A DNA stretch of 64,000 nucleotides from Armigeres subalbatus (taxonomy: Eukaryota > Arthropoda > Insecta > Diptera > Culicidae), in NCBI RefSeq assembly GCF_024139115.2, contig NC_085141.1:377858995-377922994 (forward strand), read 5' to 3'. Position numbers and translations under genes: made by a program. A model generated the notes under the pieces. That model ran no database searches. It was given only the letters and a program-made list of their open reading frames with translations, and was not told the origin of the DNA. Each line of letters starts with the position of its first letter. Position 1 is the stretch's first letter. Shown piece after piece: positions 1 through 10,998 of this stretch.

Positions 1-429
1 AAAACAATTGGTGAATAAGACTTTTTTCAATTATTTATACCAGATGAACCGGCCTAGGGTCGAAGATCTCGTAAATAAAGATAGGGGCCGTCCAGAAACC
101 ACGTGGTCATATATGGGGGGAGGGGGGGGTTTGGAAAATGACCACGATAAGCCACATGGGGGGAGGGGGGTGTTGCTCTCGAACCACGTGGTTTTTTTTA
201 CACGAAAAATATTAGGTGAATAACAATAGCGGTGTGAAAAATACAAATAATTAAAATTTAATTAATAAATTCATTAAACGCAAAGCGCATCTTAGGGCCG
301 ATGCCCACGTAGCGTCTTTTCAACTCAGCGTTAAAAAGACGTACCTAGGTGTGCATCGAGAAAAACCGGTAACGCAGCGTCGGTCGCAACGCCGATGCAT
401 ATCTGCGTTATTTGACCATCTTAGCCTTA

Positions 430-1680
430 GATCCTATTTCCATAAAAAAATAAACGAAAAAACAGGTTGCGATTCAGTCTCAATTTCCACAAAAAAAATT
501 GGAAAGGAAAAATAAAAAAAATATTTTAAAAAATTCCGCCGCAGATGGTTTTTGGCATCACGCCGTCGACACTTTTGCATCAGCGGACTGGAGCTACAAT
601 TTTGAAAAATGTTCAAAAAACCTCGAAAGAATTTCTTGTGGATATTCAGAAAAAATCCAGTAAAGAAATTTCCTGTAAAAACTACTTACTTACTTCATAC
701 AATCCTGATAAAGTGCTGGCATTCAGAATGATTTTTGAACAGTTCTCTCTGAAAAATTTTGCTTGGAAATTTTGCTACAAATTGTTAATGAAAAAAACAA
801 AACATATCCAGTGTAAATTCCGAAAAATTTTCCTTAAAACTCCGAAAAAAAAAAATCCATGTGAATTCTGTCTGAAAATTCAAAACAGTCCCGTGGGAAA
901 TACATATAATTTTCGGTGGTAAAATATGTTCATATTTTCATTTTTTTACATTCTAATGATTACCTCCAAAAAAATCTTTGGATTTTCAAAGAATAAATCT
1001 TTAGAATTCTCAAGGTTTATGTTTTTTGAATTTGCACCATTAATTCTATTTCATCAGAAAATCTTTAAAATTTTGATTTAATTTTTTAAGGAATTCCTAC
1101 TTGAAATGCTTCAAAAGTACAACAAAAGCACAATTTTTTTGTTATTTCCACTTGTAAAAACTTCGGAATTTCCTCAGGAAATTCATTATTGGTGTTTCAG
1201 ATGAACTTTTTTCGATTTTCTACTGGAAAATTTTAGGAATTACCATCGGAAATATTTTGGCATATTCCGAATTAATTGGAAATTAAAAAAAATCCATTGG
1301 ATATTTAGAAGAATTTCCTTTGAAGATTCATTAAAGTTGCCCAGGATTTTGAATAAATCTTTAGAGATTCTGTAAAAAAGTAAGATGGATTTTTTTTCTA
1401 ATTTATACTGGAAATTCTTCGGAATTTGATGTTTATTGGAATTTTCATCGTAAATATGCATTTCGGATCCTTCTACGGATTCTTCTAGTTCTTCAAAATT
1501 TCTACCGAACATTTTTCGGAACTCTTCCACAGAATTTCGGAAAAAATGTCGTTTAAATTCTAAAGATTTTTCCGTGGAGATTCAGAAGAGTTTCGTGTCA
1601 ATATTCCGAAGGGTTTCCCTTGCAACTCCAGAATAATTATTCTTGAAAATTCAGAAGATCTTGGAATTTAACATTAATCC
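430..1680. repeat. Degenerate GAAATTCC/GAATTTCC repeat inside the element
   Basis: Blocks such as ggaaattc, gaagaatttcc and their complements recur irregularly, roughly every 12-27 bp. Open frames here (for example 545-922 and 1240-1530 minus) are low-complexity K/F/N-rich by-products. The same repeat type recurs at 27600-28060, 35800-36140, 37440-37800, 40560-41110, 58880-59480 and 61980-62640. Confidence 0.55.
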
Positions 1681-2940
1681 AAGCAATAAATGTAGGCAAT
1701 AATTTAGGCTTAAGAAGCCTAGTTTTTATGATATTGAACAAATGGGATAACTGATTGAAAAATTTAATAATGCACCTAAATGTTCTAAATGCACAAAAAA
1801 TTCTAGTAGTGCGTATGAAAAAAGTTATGACATAGAGAAGCTTGGATTTAAAAAATCAACGTGAAGTTTTAAATAAAATGTGTTTTAAATTCATAAAAGG
1901 GTCTTGGAACTAAGGAGATTCCTGCGATATTAAAAAAAGTGGCAGTGTTCCAGATAAAACACTCCGATTCCTAAAACAATCTAGGGTTAAAAATAGTGTT
2001 ATAATAACAATTGAAATTGAATTCCAAAACAAATCTCAACCCTTTCAGGACGGATGGGTCATATATGCCCAGCGTTTTAGATTGCCTATAAAATCACAAA
2101 AGAGAACTAGGCCATCATTTTCTTCAGCAAAATTGTTCATCTAGATATTGGCTTTACAGAAAAAAAATGGGAGCTCAAATTTGACTGACCCTGAAAACTC
2201 AGATATCCGAAACCTTGGGAAGGTTTCGATTCTAAGAGCATGCAAATGAAGTTGAAATTTTTGAATGATTCTGAGCACTCAGATAAGATAGGTCATCCTG
2301 AACGTTAAGCCAGTGATTGATATTCAAGAATACGAGATGCTCAAGATACTCCAAAACGTTCTCAAGTTCAGCCCACGATATCTACCAGATCAATCAAGAC
2401 ATTTGCAATGTCCTCATCATCGGTATGTACCCAATCCGATGCAATAAGCATATGATCCTTATTTCCATTAACATGAAATCCAAGAGTCAAGGTACCCTAA
2501 ATTATCTTGAGTCAACATCAAGTTGCACAATGACTATGAGGTTTGTTCGCAAACTTTTTTGTAGGGCCTTAGAAGCACTGGGTTCACGGACTTGAATGAT
2601 TAAGTAGTTCAAACATTACGACTTCCAGGACGTTTTGTATAACCTAAAATGCCTGTAGTAGCTTGTATAAATAACATCAACCCAATGGACCTACTGGAAT
2701 CTATTGGTATATTCGCGAGTCCACATTGTTTGTATCCTCCTGTTGTATCGAAGGTGTGCGAGTTCTAGATATCCTAATACCTGATACAAATTACAACATG
2801 ATAACATCATCAAAATGTTAGAATTCATGAAAATTAAAAATTTCCATGCTGGGTTTTGTTTGATTTTGAATCAGTTGAAATTGTCCATCTTCAAAATTGA
2901 TCGGATTAACCATATGTTTTAGTTAATTAGGTTTTTTTTA
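1681..2940. other. AT-rich interior without gene
   Basis: I see no coding region. The stretch about 2200-2790 resembles dispersed aedine repeat DNA by general impression, but I cannot name a family. The 2317-2595 open frame has no recognisable domain. Confidence 0.4.
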
Positions 2941-3109
2941 ATTTTTTTTGTACTTGAAAAAAACCACGTGGTCAAGGGGGGGGGGGAGGGGGGGGGTCTG
3001 CCAAATGACCACGATAGACCACATGGGGGGAGGGGGGGTTGAAAATCTTCAAAAATATGATCACGTGGTTTCTGGATGGCCCCATAGATTGAATTGAAAA
3101 TTCACATTT

Positions 3110-3440
3110 GTTATAATTGCTGCCGGATGTAATTTGTTGCAAGCAAATCAGATGAGGTTAAGTGCCCGGAAAATGTGATGAGGTTGTGCAATTGCACAAA
3201 TCGAGTTTCAGGCATAGTATAAAAATTTGTATTTTGGCCATAACTTTTGAGCCCATAGTGAGTTCGGGCTGATTTTTAATGTGAAACAATGGGACAGGAT
3301 TCGCCGTTTAAATAATCGGTTCAGGATAAGATTTCGAAAAATGAGTTAGATTTTTTTGCACACATGCACATACACATACTTCTTCTGAAAAAGTTCGTAT
3401 CGTTTGCTTTGAATACGAGAAAAGCAAAAAACGGTGGTGA
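3110..3440 (+). mobile_element. Diverged SINE-like repeat, same family as 6272-6672
   Basis: It shares with the 6.3-kb copy the blocks aatttgttgcaagcaaatc, an 'acaatgggac' motif, a short CA-rich stretch (3359-3380) and the tail 'tttgaatacgagaaaagcaaaa'. The tRNA-like head is absent, so this is a 5'-truncated and much diverged copy. Confidence 0.45.
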
Positions 3441-3814
3441 GAAAAAACAAATGTTTCCATTTGTCAAACTTTCGAGTGCTTTCCTATTAAACTATTAAAT
3501 CCAAGGGCCTCATACGCCTGTCACTGGCGAACAAAGCTCGTGTACTCTGCATCGAAGCTTAGAACCGGTGTTAGGGCGCAATCTTTAATGTGAACATTTT
3601 TATATTCGGTTAGTTACCGCAAATAAATTCTTTTTCGAGTCCCTATAATCAAGCAGGTATCTCAAGCATCCCACATCGTTATATTGCTGCATGATTGAAT
3701 GTTTAATTTTGATAAAATATCTAAAACAAAAGTGTGCATAAAAATTGCCTTGCCATAACAAAAAGGTGGTAGAGAATTAACACTGTTGTTTACAGTTTAG
3801 AACCAAATCCAGAT
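3441..3814. other. No feature seen
   Basis: AT-rich DNA with no convincing ORF, repeat or RNA gene. Confidence 0.4.
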
Positions 3815-3988
3815 GTCGCACACAGTGGCGTAGCCAGAAAATTGGTTTTGGGGGGGCGGGGGATGGGGGTATCTGAACATTTTTTTTAATTTCGAGAAGG
3901 TTCGAATTTTTTTTTCTTCTAAAGATTTTGTCTCTGGGGGGGGTTTTATGTCCAAAACCACCCCCGTGGCTACGCTACTGGTCGCACA
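3815..3988. mobile_element. hAT-type MITE with perfect 8-bp TSD
   Basis: The element proper is 3823-3980 (158 bp). Its ends are cagtggcgtagccag and ctggctacgctactg-type, an imperfect TIR of about 14 bp. The flanks gtcgcaca (3815-3822) and gtcgcaca (3981-3988) are an exact 8-bp target site duplication, which is diagnostic of the hAT superfamily. The interior has G-rich (3850-3870, 3936-3944) and T-rich runs and no ORF. Confidence 0.85.
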
Positions 3989-4798
3989 TGTTGGGGTAGG
4001 GATTCAGTGCTCCGCCTTCTCCCCCTGATTAAATCAAAAGATGTTTGTCGCTGTCGTCGCTGTCCGGAACATCTTTTGCCGGCGATGATAGGGCAGCTAA
4101 ATGCCAAAGAAGGAAAATCCATACGATTTGACAGCTTGATACCCAACATGTTCGGGACAGCAGAACAAAGGGAACCGAAGCGACAATCTTTATCTAGTAA
4201 CTAAAATATCTTTAATTTATCGGAAACAAAAACCGAAAACGTGTGCATGTGTGAACCGGTCTGCAAAAATACACTCGATGTTCGTTCAAAATCGGGTCAA
4301 TCTTAAAAAAAGCACTTTTTTGATTTTTGATTTGAATTTAAAAAATATTTAGTGGCGTAAAAAAATATAGGTTAATTGGGAATGTTGACCTTAAATAAGC
4401 CTTAAATAAGATTAAGGGAATGAACATTTTTGACGGGAAAGGTAAATTTTTGCTGATGAGCAGTTCCATTTTTGTCATTATCATTCAAACACATTTCAAC
4501 AAGATTTATAAATTTGATTCGACTTAAAAAAAATCTGAAGAGAATTCTACTGGGGTTGTTTTTCTTTATATGGAAAGCATTTCGCAGTAATTGGTATGAA
4601 TGTATGACAGAGCTAGTGTTACCCAAATCAGCATTCTTGAGCTCATATTGTGCAATACTTTATATCGTAATGATAACATACATAGATCGGAAAACCGAAA
4701 ATCGTTTCTTACCTTCGTGTAATTTGTTATGGATTATAGCAAGGCTGTTTTCGATCATTTAGTAATATAGTTTCGATAATTTAGTAGTTTGTCAATAA
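3989..4798. other. No gene supported
   Basis: Short open frames at 4007-4204 and around 4402-4762 overlap on both strands, lack domains and are unlikely to be genes. The region is AT-rich. Confidence 0.4.
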
Positions 4799-5098
4799 CT
4801 TATTCCAGAGGTTAAATTTCAAAAGTGATATGTGGAGGACTTCTAGAGCGAAGGTTTTTACAACTCTGCCTAATTGTTGTTTCTATTGCACTTGCACTAA
4901 TAACAGAGTTATAGCGCTAGTTGCAGTAACGTATTATACAGACTGATCGTAATTTTGTTATCATTTAGTATTAGTAACTAGTGCTTTAACTCTGTTATTA
5001 GTTGAATTAAAACAACAAACTATTAGGCAGAGCTGTAGAAAAATAATCACAATAGAACTTTGCTGTAACACGTTTTGACATTTAACCTCTGGAATGAG
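4799..5098. mobile_element. 300-bp foldback element
   Basis: The left arm (attccagaggttaaat; acaactctgcctaattgttg; actaataacagagtta) is mirrored by the right arm (taactctgttattag; acaacaaactattaggcagagctgt; atttaacctctggaat). The whole element can fold into an imperfect hairpin. The 12-mer tagtttgtcaat flanks it on both sides (4785-4796 and 5105-5116), either a duplication from insertion or a coincidence of related flanks. It is non-coding. Confidence 0.7.
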
Positions 5099-5480
5099 CC
5101 ATTGTAGTTTGTCAATGATCGAACTAAGACTATTAAATTATCTAAAACATACTTGGATTATAGAAAAGTTTGAATACTTTTTCTACTGACTTCCAAAAAT
5201 AGAAAATTTTCTCCGAAGCCTACCAAAACTCATTTTCTCCTACATAATCCGAGTACTTTTTATTTGAATTCTTCTAACAGACATGCTGTCACTATGAACG
5301 GGGTTCCAATTATTTGGTCTAGCGAAGTTCAAGATTTAGGACCTATGTATAGCATGAATGAATTAACTATCAAAAACCACACAGAAGGTATGGAAGCAAA
5401 AAGGTACAAAAATAGTAAGTGAATATTCATAGAAAATCAAAATCTTAAATTATTTTTTTGATTAACAAACTAATTGTTAG
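5099..5480. other. No feature seen
   Basis: AT-rich with no supported gene. The segment 5285-5410 has a fairly open plus frame but no motif I recognise; it may be older retrotransposon sequence upstream of the Jockey-like scrap. Confidence 0.3.
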
Positions 5481-5481
5481 G

Positions 5482-5660
5482 CCAGCCATGTTTTACATAT
5501 ACTGTGCCAATATGGGTTATTTGCTGCAACGCCAGGGGGAATGCATTTACAAAGGATTCAAAATAAAATCTTGAAATTGATTATGAAGTTGCTTCCCTGC
5601 GCACCAAAACAATAAGAATATTACATGTGACTTATTTGAATGAAATGACACAAAAGCACC
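5482..5660 (+). pseudogene. Jockey-like non-LTR retrotransposon, RT C-terminal scrap
   Basis: One frame gives PCFTYTVPIWVICCNAR (from about 5484). After a frameshift, another gives HLQRIQNKILKLIM (from about 5542). These correspond to the conserved region just after the reverse transcriptase palm in Jockey-clade ORF2 proteins, where Y-x-x-P-x-W and L-Q-x-x-Q-N-K-x-L-R motifs are usual. The fragment is frameshifted, truncated at both ends and has no poly(A) or TSD that I can define. It is a dead remnant on the plus strand. Confidence 0.6.
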
Positions 5661-6270
5661 TGACGTAAACTCAATCGTACCGTTTTGACTCAAATCCCGA
5701 ACATGACTTATATTCCGATATAACTAAACTTTTTATCGGTTCAGATTATATGCCACCGAACCAAAGCACAGCCCCCGGTGCGTTACCACACGTATGCACA
5801 AGCAGCCTACACATATGTGTCTACTAGTTTGAATGTAATTATGCAATTATACCAATATAATTTTGCATTAACATCCTCGAATCAATAGTGAATCTACTTT
5901 TATCTCAATTAAAGTAACAGCGTATCCAAGCGATTTCAATAGTTTATCTATTAGAGCACCAAATTTGATCACCTGTCCGCTGCGCTACTGTTTTAGCAGC
6001 GCGTTTAGTAGCGACCGGAAAAGTGTCAAGTAATGATACTGCGCTGCCAAACGGCTTATACTCACCACCGGCAATCTTGCTCTAAGTTAATGTATTGAAA
6101 CTGTATATTTTAATAACCAACGGTAAAAGCTAATATTTTCTTTTCTCGATCCATTAATACTTCCAGTATAGGAATCGGTACCCTAGCAGAATAAACTCTG
6201 ATGCTTATAGAGGTAATGAATATATGCCCAACTCGATGATTTATATTTGTATGTATCTTGACACATGCTA
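5661..6270. other. No gene supported
   Basis: Unassigned sequence. 5975-6060 is locally GC-richer with agcgcgtttagtagcg-type words but has no ORF or known motif. Confidence 0.35.
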
Positions 6271-6271
6271 T

Positions 6272-6672
6272 GTGTATCGATGGTGCTGTGGTGAAAAAAG
6301 CCGCTTCCCGATCAAGAGATCACGAGTTCGAGTCCAGATTGGAGCATTTTGCTTTTTTTTGCACGTAAAAACAACGCAAAGTTCAATCGATCTAATTTTC
6401 AATAGGAACCAATGGGACTGCATTCCGCGTCGAATGCAACTTGTTGCGAGCAAATCGGATAATGATAAATGCCCAAAAACGTGTTTCACATTTTTGTACA
6501 CATACACACACACACACATACATACACACATACAGACATCACCTCAATTCGTCGAGCTGAGTCGATTGGTATATAACACTATGGGTCTCCGAGCCTTCTA
6601 TAAAAAGTTCGGTTTTGGAGCAGTTCTATAGCCTTTCCGTATACTTAGTATACGAGAAAGGCAAAACTGTCG
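6272..6672 (+). mobile_element. tRNA-derived SINE with CA repeat
   Basis: A tRNA-like head contains a pol III B box, gagttcgagtcc (6324-6335), preceded by an A-box-like stretch around 6278-6300. The body carries ttcaataggaaccaatggga, a CA microsatellite (6498-6533) and ctatgggtctccgagcc, and it ends in cgtatacttagtatacgag plus aaaggcaaaa. Relatives lie at 3110-3440 and 12190-12870. I recognise this as a common aedine repeat but do not recall its name with certainty. The 6224-6631 open frame across it is spurious. Confidence 0.65.
6498..6533. repeat. CA microsatellite in SINE body
   Basis: Tract acacatacacacacacacac-like, interrupted. The equivalent tract in the other copy lies at 12694-12730. 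Confidence 0.8.
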
Positions 6673-7113
6673 TGTTAGTATTTGCCATAACAAATGGGGT
6701 GAAGACTAAACTGCTGTTTGAAAAAGTCACAACATTTGTAGTAAAATGAATTGCTTATTTCGTTGAGTTTATCGTTCTCATTAACTACGCATCACATCGA
6801 TATGATCTCTAGGACAAAATACAGCATTTTTTTGTTATTTTTTATACGCAAGTCATTTTTATGCTTGGAATCAGAATTGATTTTATTGTATACTAAGATC
6901 AAGATTACATTCATTTTTGTCTTTATTGTGCACTTAGTATGTCTCTTTGCGCCTATATGTTTTCCGTATATTAATTGCCATCTGATTTTTATTTGAAATA
7001 CCTCATTCAAGTATTTTAGGAATATGTTGCATAGTTTTCAGTAACACATTGAAGTCACACAATCAACAATGCGATCAAAAAAGTGTAAAAATAGAATTCT
7101 TTGTACCTGCATA
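6673..7113. other. AT-rich, no gene
   Basis: Overlapping open frames on both strands (6751-7010) are low-complexity F/I/L-rich and unsupported. Confidence 0.4.
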
Positions 7114-7353
7114 ACTTCTCCTTCTTCGTTTTGGCATTATGAACTGGGACATTGCCGCCTCACAGCTTTCAATCAGCACTTCCACAGTTATTAATTGCGA
7201 TGTTTCAATACCATTTTTTTGCATTCGTTTGCACTAAGGCTTAAACGATGATACTTTATGTCCAGGGAAGTTGAGAAAACTCTCAATCCATCGAGACTAA
7301 ACTGCGAATTGAACCCAGCCACCTTTAGCTTTGTAGCTGCACCTCTTACTGCA
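7114..7353 (-). mobile_element. Feilai-like SINE, diverged copy
   Basis: The minus-strand copy has its (AAG)-type tail at 7114-7127 and its tRNA-like head near 7353. It keeps ttccacagttattaa, ttgcattcgtt, cagggaagttgag and ttgaacccagccacctt, the antisense B-box region. It is about 240 bp and clearly older than the other copies. Confidence 0.75.
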
Positions 7354-7830
7354 ATGTCAACTTCTTGTAAAATGTTAGCATTCAAAAGGTCTACTCCATC
7401 CTCGATTGCAAAGTGAATATTTTACCTTAATATTAATTTTTATGTCAATCTTAAGTAGCGATTATAGAATTCACAAGTTATTTTAATAAAACGCATAAAT
7501 CTGTAATGAAATCAAATAAATGGTCATTCATAAATTGTATCTTATGGAAATCATAATTTATGTTGCCTTAGTATAACTGTAACAAAATCATAATAGATTA
7601 ATGTAATAATCTAATTATATTATAAGATGTGGATATTGGCTTATAGGAATAGTTCTCGAACGCCTGCAATGACCAGTTATACATTTATGGTAAGCTCTTT
7701 ATGAAAGATCAAACAAATGACTTCTTCATTAGCCTGCCTACATCGACACTTGGTGGCATGCTTCGTATTGCTAGTCGTGGTAAATCTTGATACATGTAAC
7801 AACCTATTCACGGTGTATTTGTCCGAAGAG
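7354..7830. other. AT-rich, no gene
   Basis: No ORF above noise, no recognisable repeat and no RNA gene. Confidence 0.4.
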
Positions 7831-7831
7831 G

Positions 7832-8420
7832 CTTATTTTCAACAACAAAAAAATCAGTATCTCTGAAACACCCGCTACACGAAAGTAAAAGTTTTCCTCT
7901 TTCACGTAGGTACATTTTTAAAATGTTCTATCGGGGGGCATTTCTCCATACATTTTTGGGTGGGTTAAATCGGCTATCATTTGCGATTTCTATGGAGTTT
8001 GCACCAAAAATAGTGGAAAAAATAAAAATTGCTCTAGATCCCCCGATAGAACATTTTAGTTTACTCACTATATGAAAGAGGAGAGCATATACTTTCTCTG
8101 GGACTCTCCTTAGCCGTGCGGTAAGACGCGCGGCTACAAAGCAAGACCATGCTGAGGGTGGCTGGGTTCGATTCCTGGTGTCGGTCTAGGCAATTTTCGG
8201 ATTGGAAATTGTCTCGACTTCCCTGGGCATGAAAGTATCATCGTGTTAGCCTCATGGTGGTATACGAATGCAAAAATGGTAATCTGGCATAGTAACATCG
8301 CAGTTAATAACTGTGGAAGTGCTTAATGAACGCTGCGATGCGGCTCTGTCCCAGTGTGAGATGTAATGCCAATAAGAAGAAGAAGAAGGTGGGTGTTTCA
8401 GAGATACTGATTTTTGAAAA
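7832..8420. mobile_element. Foldback DNA element hosting a Feilai insertion
   Basis: Outer arms aaatcagtatctctgaaaca plus ccc (7851-7873) and the exact reverse complement (8391-8413) form perfect 23-bp inverted repeats. They extend imperfectly outward to about 7832. Inner arms cctctttcacgtaggta...aatgttctatcggggg (7896-7937) and their mirror (8036-8081) pair too. A full Feilai SINE lies at 8103-8388, between the inner and outer right arms, so it inserted later. The element is non-coding. Confidence 0.75.
8103..8388 (+). mobile_element. Feilai SINE, near full length
   Basis: It starts with the tRNA-like head tccttagccgtgcggtaaga, has a perfect B box ggttcgattcc (about 8165-8175), a conserved body and an (AAG)4 tail (8374-8388). 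This matches the published Feilai design: tRNA-related promoter, tRNA-unrelated conserved region and triplet tandem tail. It is nested in the 7832-8420 foldback. It resembles the 16138 copy closely, so it is fairly young. Confidence 0.88.
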
Positions 8421-8815
8421 ATAATATTTCCCCATAGAGACACCGTGTACTTTTTATAATTATGAAACAAATGTTAGTAATGTAATTCGATCCAAAAGTG
8501 GTCTGAAGTGGAATAATCAAAACCCATAAAATGATGGTTACAACGAATTGTGAGAATTGGAATTCCGTCATATCGGAAGTATCGGAAATGGTTTGAATAT
8601 CCAAAAGCTTAGTGAATTTTGAAAGTGGAGTGCACATCGTAAAAGATATATTTCAGTTTGTATCAGATATTTGTTCAAATAAATTGTCTCATACAAACAA
8701 ATTGTATATAGCATAGATTCACTTTCAAAATATGCGATTCAATTTCTTATATACTGCTTGCTAAAACGTCTTTCACGATTATTAAACAGCTGATTTCAAC
8801 CTGCCTCTTCATTAA
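8421..8815. other. No gene supported
   Basis: AT-rich; minus frames 8252-8637 are carry-over from the foldback and SINE. Confidence 0.35.
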
Positions 8816-8817
8816 AA

Positions 8818-9156
8818 ATGATTGTATTTCTCGTTTTATGCTATTTCTGCCAGCACTGTTCAAAAGCTTCCAAAGCTCCGCTACAACATTCTCTCACTCT
8901 CTTTCTGGAGCATTTAAATACCTCACCGAAGAAAACCTGTTCCTATGCCACTTTGGCAATGCCGCGAACTGCTATCGCCTGCTGTTCTTTCCACCCGTTT
9001 ATCACCATAACAGGCTGCATACATCAGCAGTTCCAACTCCAAAAACTCCAGCAACAACATCACCGCGAGTCGGCCGACTCCGATCTCAGAGCTACAATGT
9101 TGAGAGTTCTCCCATTCTCGCGCAATTTTCCTGATGTCGTCTTGCTGTGTACCTGA
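8818..9156 (+). CDS. Doubtful ORF with signal-peptide-like start
   Basis: A 112-codon frame starts at ATG 8818 with aaaaatg context. The N-terminus MIVFLVLCYFCQ is hydrophobic and could be a signal peptide, followed by a cysteine- and glutamine-containing tail with QLQKLQQQHH. I recognise no family. A second plus frame (8838-9134) and a minus frame (8923-9210) are open across the same DNA, which argues for a compositionally stop-poor stretch rather than a gene. It sits just upstream of a promoter-like island. Confidence 0.15.
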   Translation: MIVFLVLCYFCQHCSKASKAPLQHSLTLFLEHLNTSPKKTCSYATLAMPRTAIACCSFHPFITITGCIHQQFQLQKLQQQHHRESADSDLRATMLRVLPFSRNFPDVVLLCT

Positions 9157-9261
9157 TGGGACGACTACCGAGAGTACCGAGAGTACGTATATCCCTCTTC
9201 TTCCGTCCAACGCAACGAGAAGCGGTCGATGGCGACGGTTCGCCCACTAACCGCTACGCGA

Positions 9262-9300
9262 GCGAGGGTCAGTCCAAGTTGAAACGCCGTTCGGTAAACT
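9262..9300 (+). promoter_or_regulatory. Candidate core promoter with Inr
   Basis: TCAGTC at about 9268-9273 matches the arthropod initiator TCAGTY. It lies in a GC-rich stretch with gtctgttgtgtag-type sequence downstream and is followed by 1.7 kb of stop-containing, repeat-free sequence ending in a strong donor. No TATA box or exact DPE is seen. This is inferred from composition and motif only. Confidence 0.25.
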
Positions 9301-10998
9301 CGCGGTCTGTTGTGTAGCTTTCGCGCGTGTCGGCTTCTGTAGCGAAGCACTTGCTTCTTCTGCTGGCCAGGATTGTTTCCGTAGATTTTTTACAGTGTCT
9401 ACTCTCTTTTACCCCTGCGCTTCCACCGCGGCCACCGCCACCGCAGTCGGCAAGGTTCTGTTTTAAAGGTACGGCTGTGTGTGCGTATATGTAGCAAGGC
9501 GTCCTTGTGCCTGAGTTTTGATACCCACGGGGTTGTTTTGAGTGGGTGATGCGGTACTGGCGCTGGAACGTGCTTCGACGGTTCGATATGTGTTGACTAG
9601 ACCACCAGCAATGATGTGACTGTTATTCCGCGGAGGATGAGTTTCCGTGACAGTTTTGCACACACCCGGTGAGTGCTCCTGGTGTTGGTGTGCGAGGGTG
9701 TGCATCCCGTGTTCACAGCACACTGGTGCACATGCGTGCACTTTGTTCGACGAAGGGCTTTCCTCCCAGAGAACAGCGTAGCCTGGGTGGAATACAGAAA
9801 CGCTCGTCAGTGCCTACTTCGGTCGGGATGTTCGAGGGTCGGTGAATGTTGGTTGAGGGATTCCTTCATCCGCTGAGTAAATTTTGTGTGAAATGAAGAA
9901 GGAAAATCAAATTCAATTATAGAAGCCAAGTGGATTTTGGATGGGAACGGTGAATTCGAGCGGAATGAACCGATTTTGTACAATTCCAACAGGATTACCG
10001 GACCCGTAGTGAGTGGATTACAGCAAAATTCGGTTGAAATACGGATAAAAAACGGTGCAAAGTGCGAGGAAAATTTCGTGTCTGGTCTTTGCTGCTGATC
10101 GAAAACACGGAGTCCATGCAGACACAAACACAAACCGATTCTGTTTGAGGATTATGTTTGTCAGAAGAAAATAATCAATAACTCGGATGTTTTGGTCGGC
10201 TTTGTGAGCGTGCCCGAGAATAGTGCGATACGACGATAACGGTGCCTTTTGACAACAGTAACAGCTTCCTCCAGCTGGGAAGGTGCCGGAGTGGAATGTG
10301 AAGTCCCTTTCAAACAAAAGTGCTTCTATCAGGGCCTACTTAGTGTGGAACGCATACACAACGATTATCGAGTGCCGTGAATTCCGCAGGCGAAAGAAAT
10401 TGCATCGGGGTTGTCGGTTGAATAATCTCCGCAACCCAGCAGCCGCCACACGGATTGGTTTTCATGTTTCTCGGTGTTTAGTGGCTGGAAAAAAGGTTTT
10501 CCGATCAAAGAAGAAAGATGAAAAATTGGGTATAAATCGGCTTTACGTCATTTTTACTGTGTCGATACGAATATTCGGTGGAGATGCAAAACGAGTGCTA
10601 TTAAAAAGGCACTGTGATCGAGAGCCTAGAAGTCGAGTGGGGGTTGTTAGTGTACGGTCGGTTGTTCGGCGATAAAAGCTATTGAGTGAACCGTGATGAA
10701 GATGATTTATGGCTGAGTCTGTTGAAAGAGATCTGGATGAAGTAGTGGAAACCGAAGCGATTCGAGTGGAAGAAGAAGGAAGCGTTTAGCAGAATATACC
10801 GGTGAAGTCATCAGGAACAGGTGAACAGAGTTTGATTTTGAACGAGGCTAGAAAAAATCGGCATCAGCTGGATAACATGCAAATTCAGTTAAACGAAACT
10901 GGAAAGTGACGATTGGAACTAGTTTTTCGCAATCTTTCGAATAAAATAATATCAAAGGCAAATAAGCGCTGAAAGTTCGAGACGATTCAAAACTAACA
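9269..10998 (+). other. Candidate long non-coding first exon (5' UTR)
   Basis: This 1.7-kb tract is GC-richer and free of the repeats that fill neighbouring DNA. It ends at aactaacag|gtaagc, a near-consensus splice donor (exon end 10998). No frame stays open long enough to be the main coding exon: the best frames (9673-9876, 10283-10675) have no domains and are mirrored by minus frames. Long non-coding first exons followed by large repeat-filled introns are common in Aedes genes. The direction is inferred from the donor. Confidence 0.35.

Larger units (their letters stand above)
84..3083. mobile_element. 3.0-kb non-coding DNA transposon with G-rich termini
   Basis: The left end (ggggccgtccagaaaccacg, from 84) and the right end (ending cctggatggcccc-type at 3083) are inverted repeats of about 26 bp with two mismatches. 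The element is flanked by ata on both sides (81-83 and 3084-3086), a possible 3-bp TSD. Each end carries a G-rich block of about 110-140 bp (84-225 and 2955-3060) with runs such as ggggggagggggg and CACGTG palindromes. These G-rich blocks lie in the same orientation at both ends rather than inverted. The interior has no credible ORF: 430-1680 is degenerate ggaaattcc/gaagaattt repeat and 1681-2940 is AT-rich unassigned DNA. A 3-bp TSD and GGG-starting TIR suggest PIF/Harbinger, but no transposase is seen. Two nearby related MITEs are an alternative. Confidence 0.6.

Noticed and set aside
5285..5410. Reading 'aacggggttccaattatttgg' region as a retrotransposon RNase H/integrase piece
   Set aside because: No catalytic motif could be placed, and only the following Jockey-like segment is convincing.
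6280..6345. Possible tRNA gene
   Set aside because: Only the B box is good; no cloverleaf can be drawn and the context is a SINE. The same applies to the Feilai heads.
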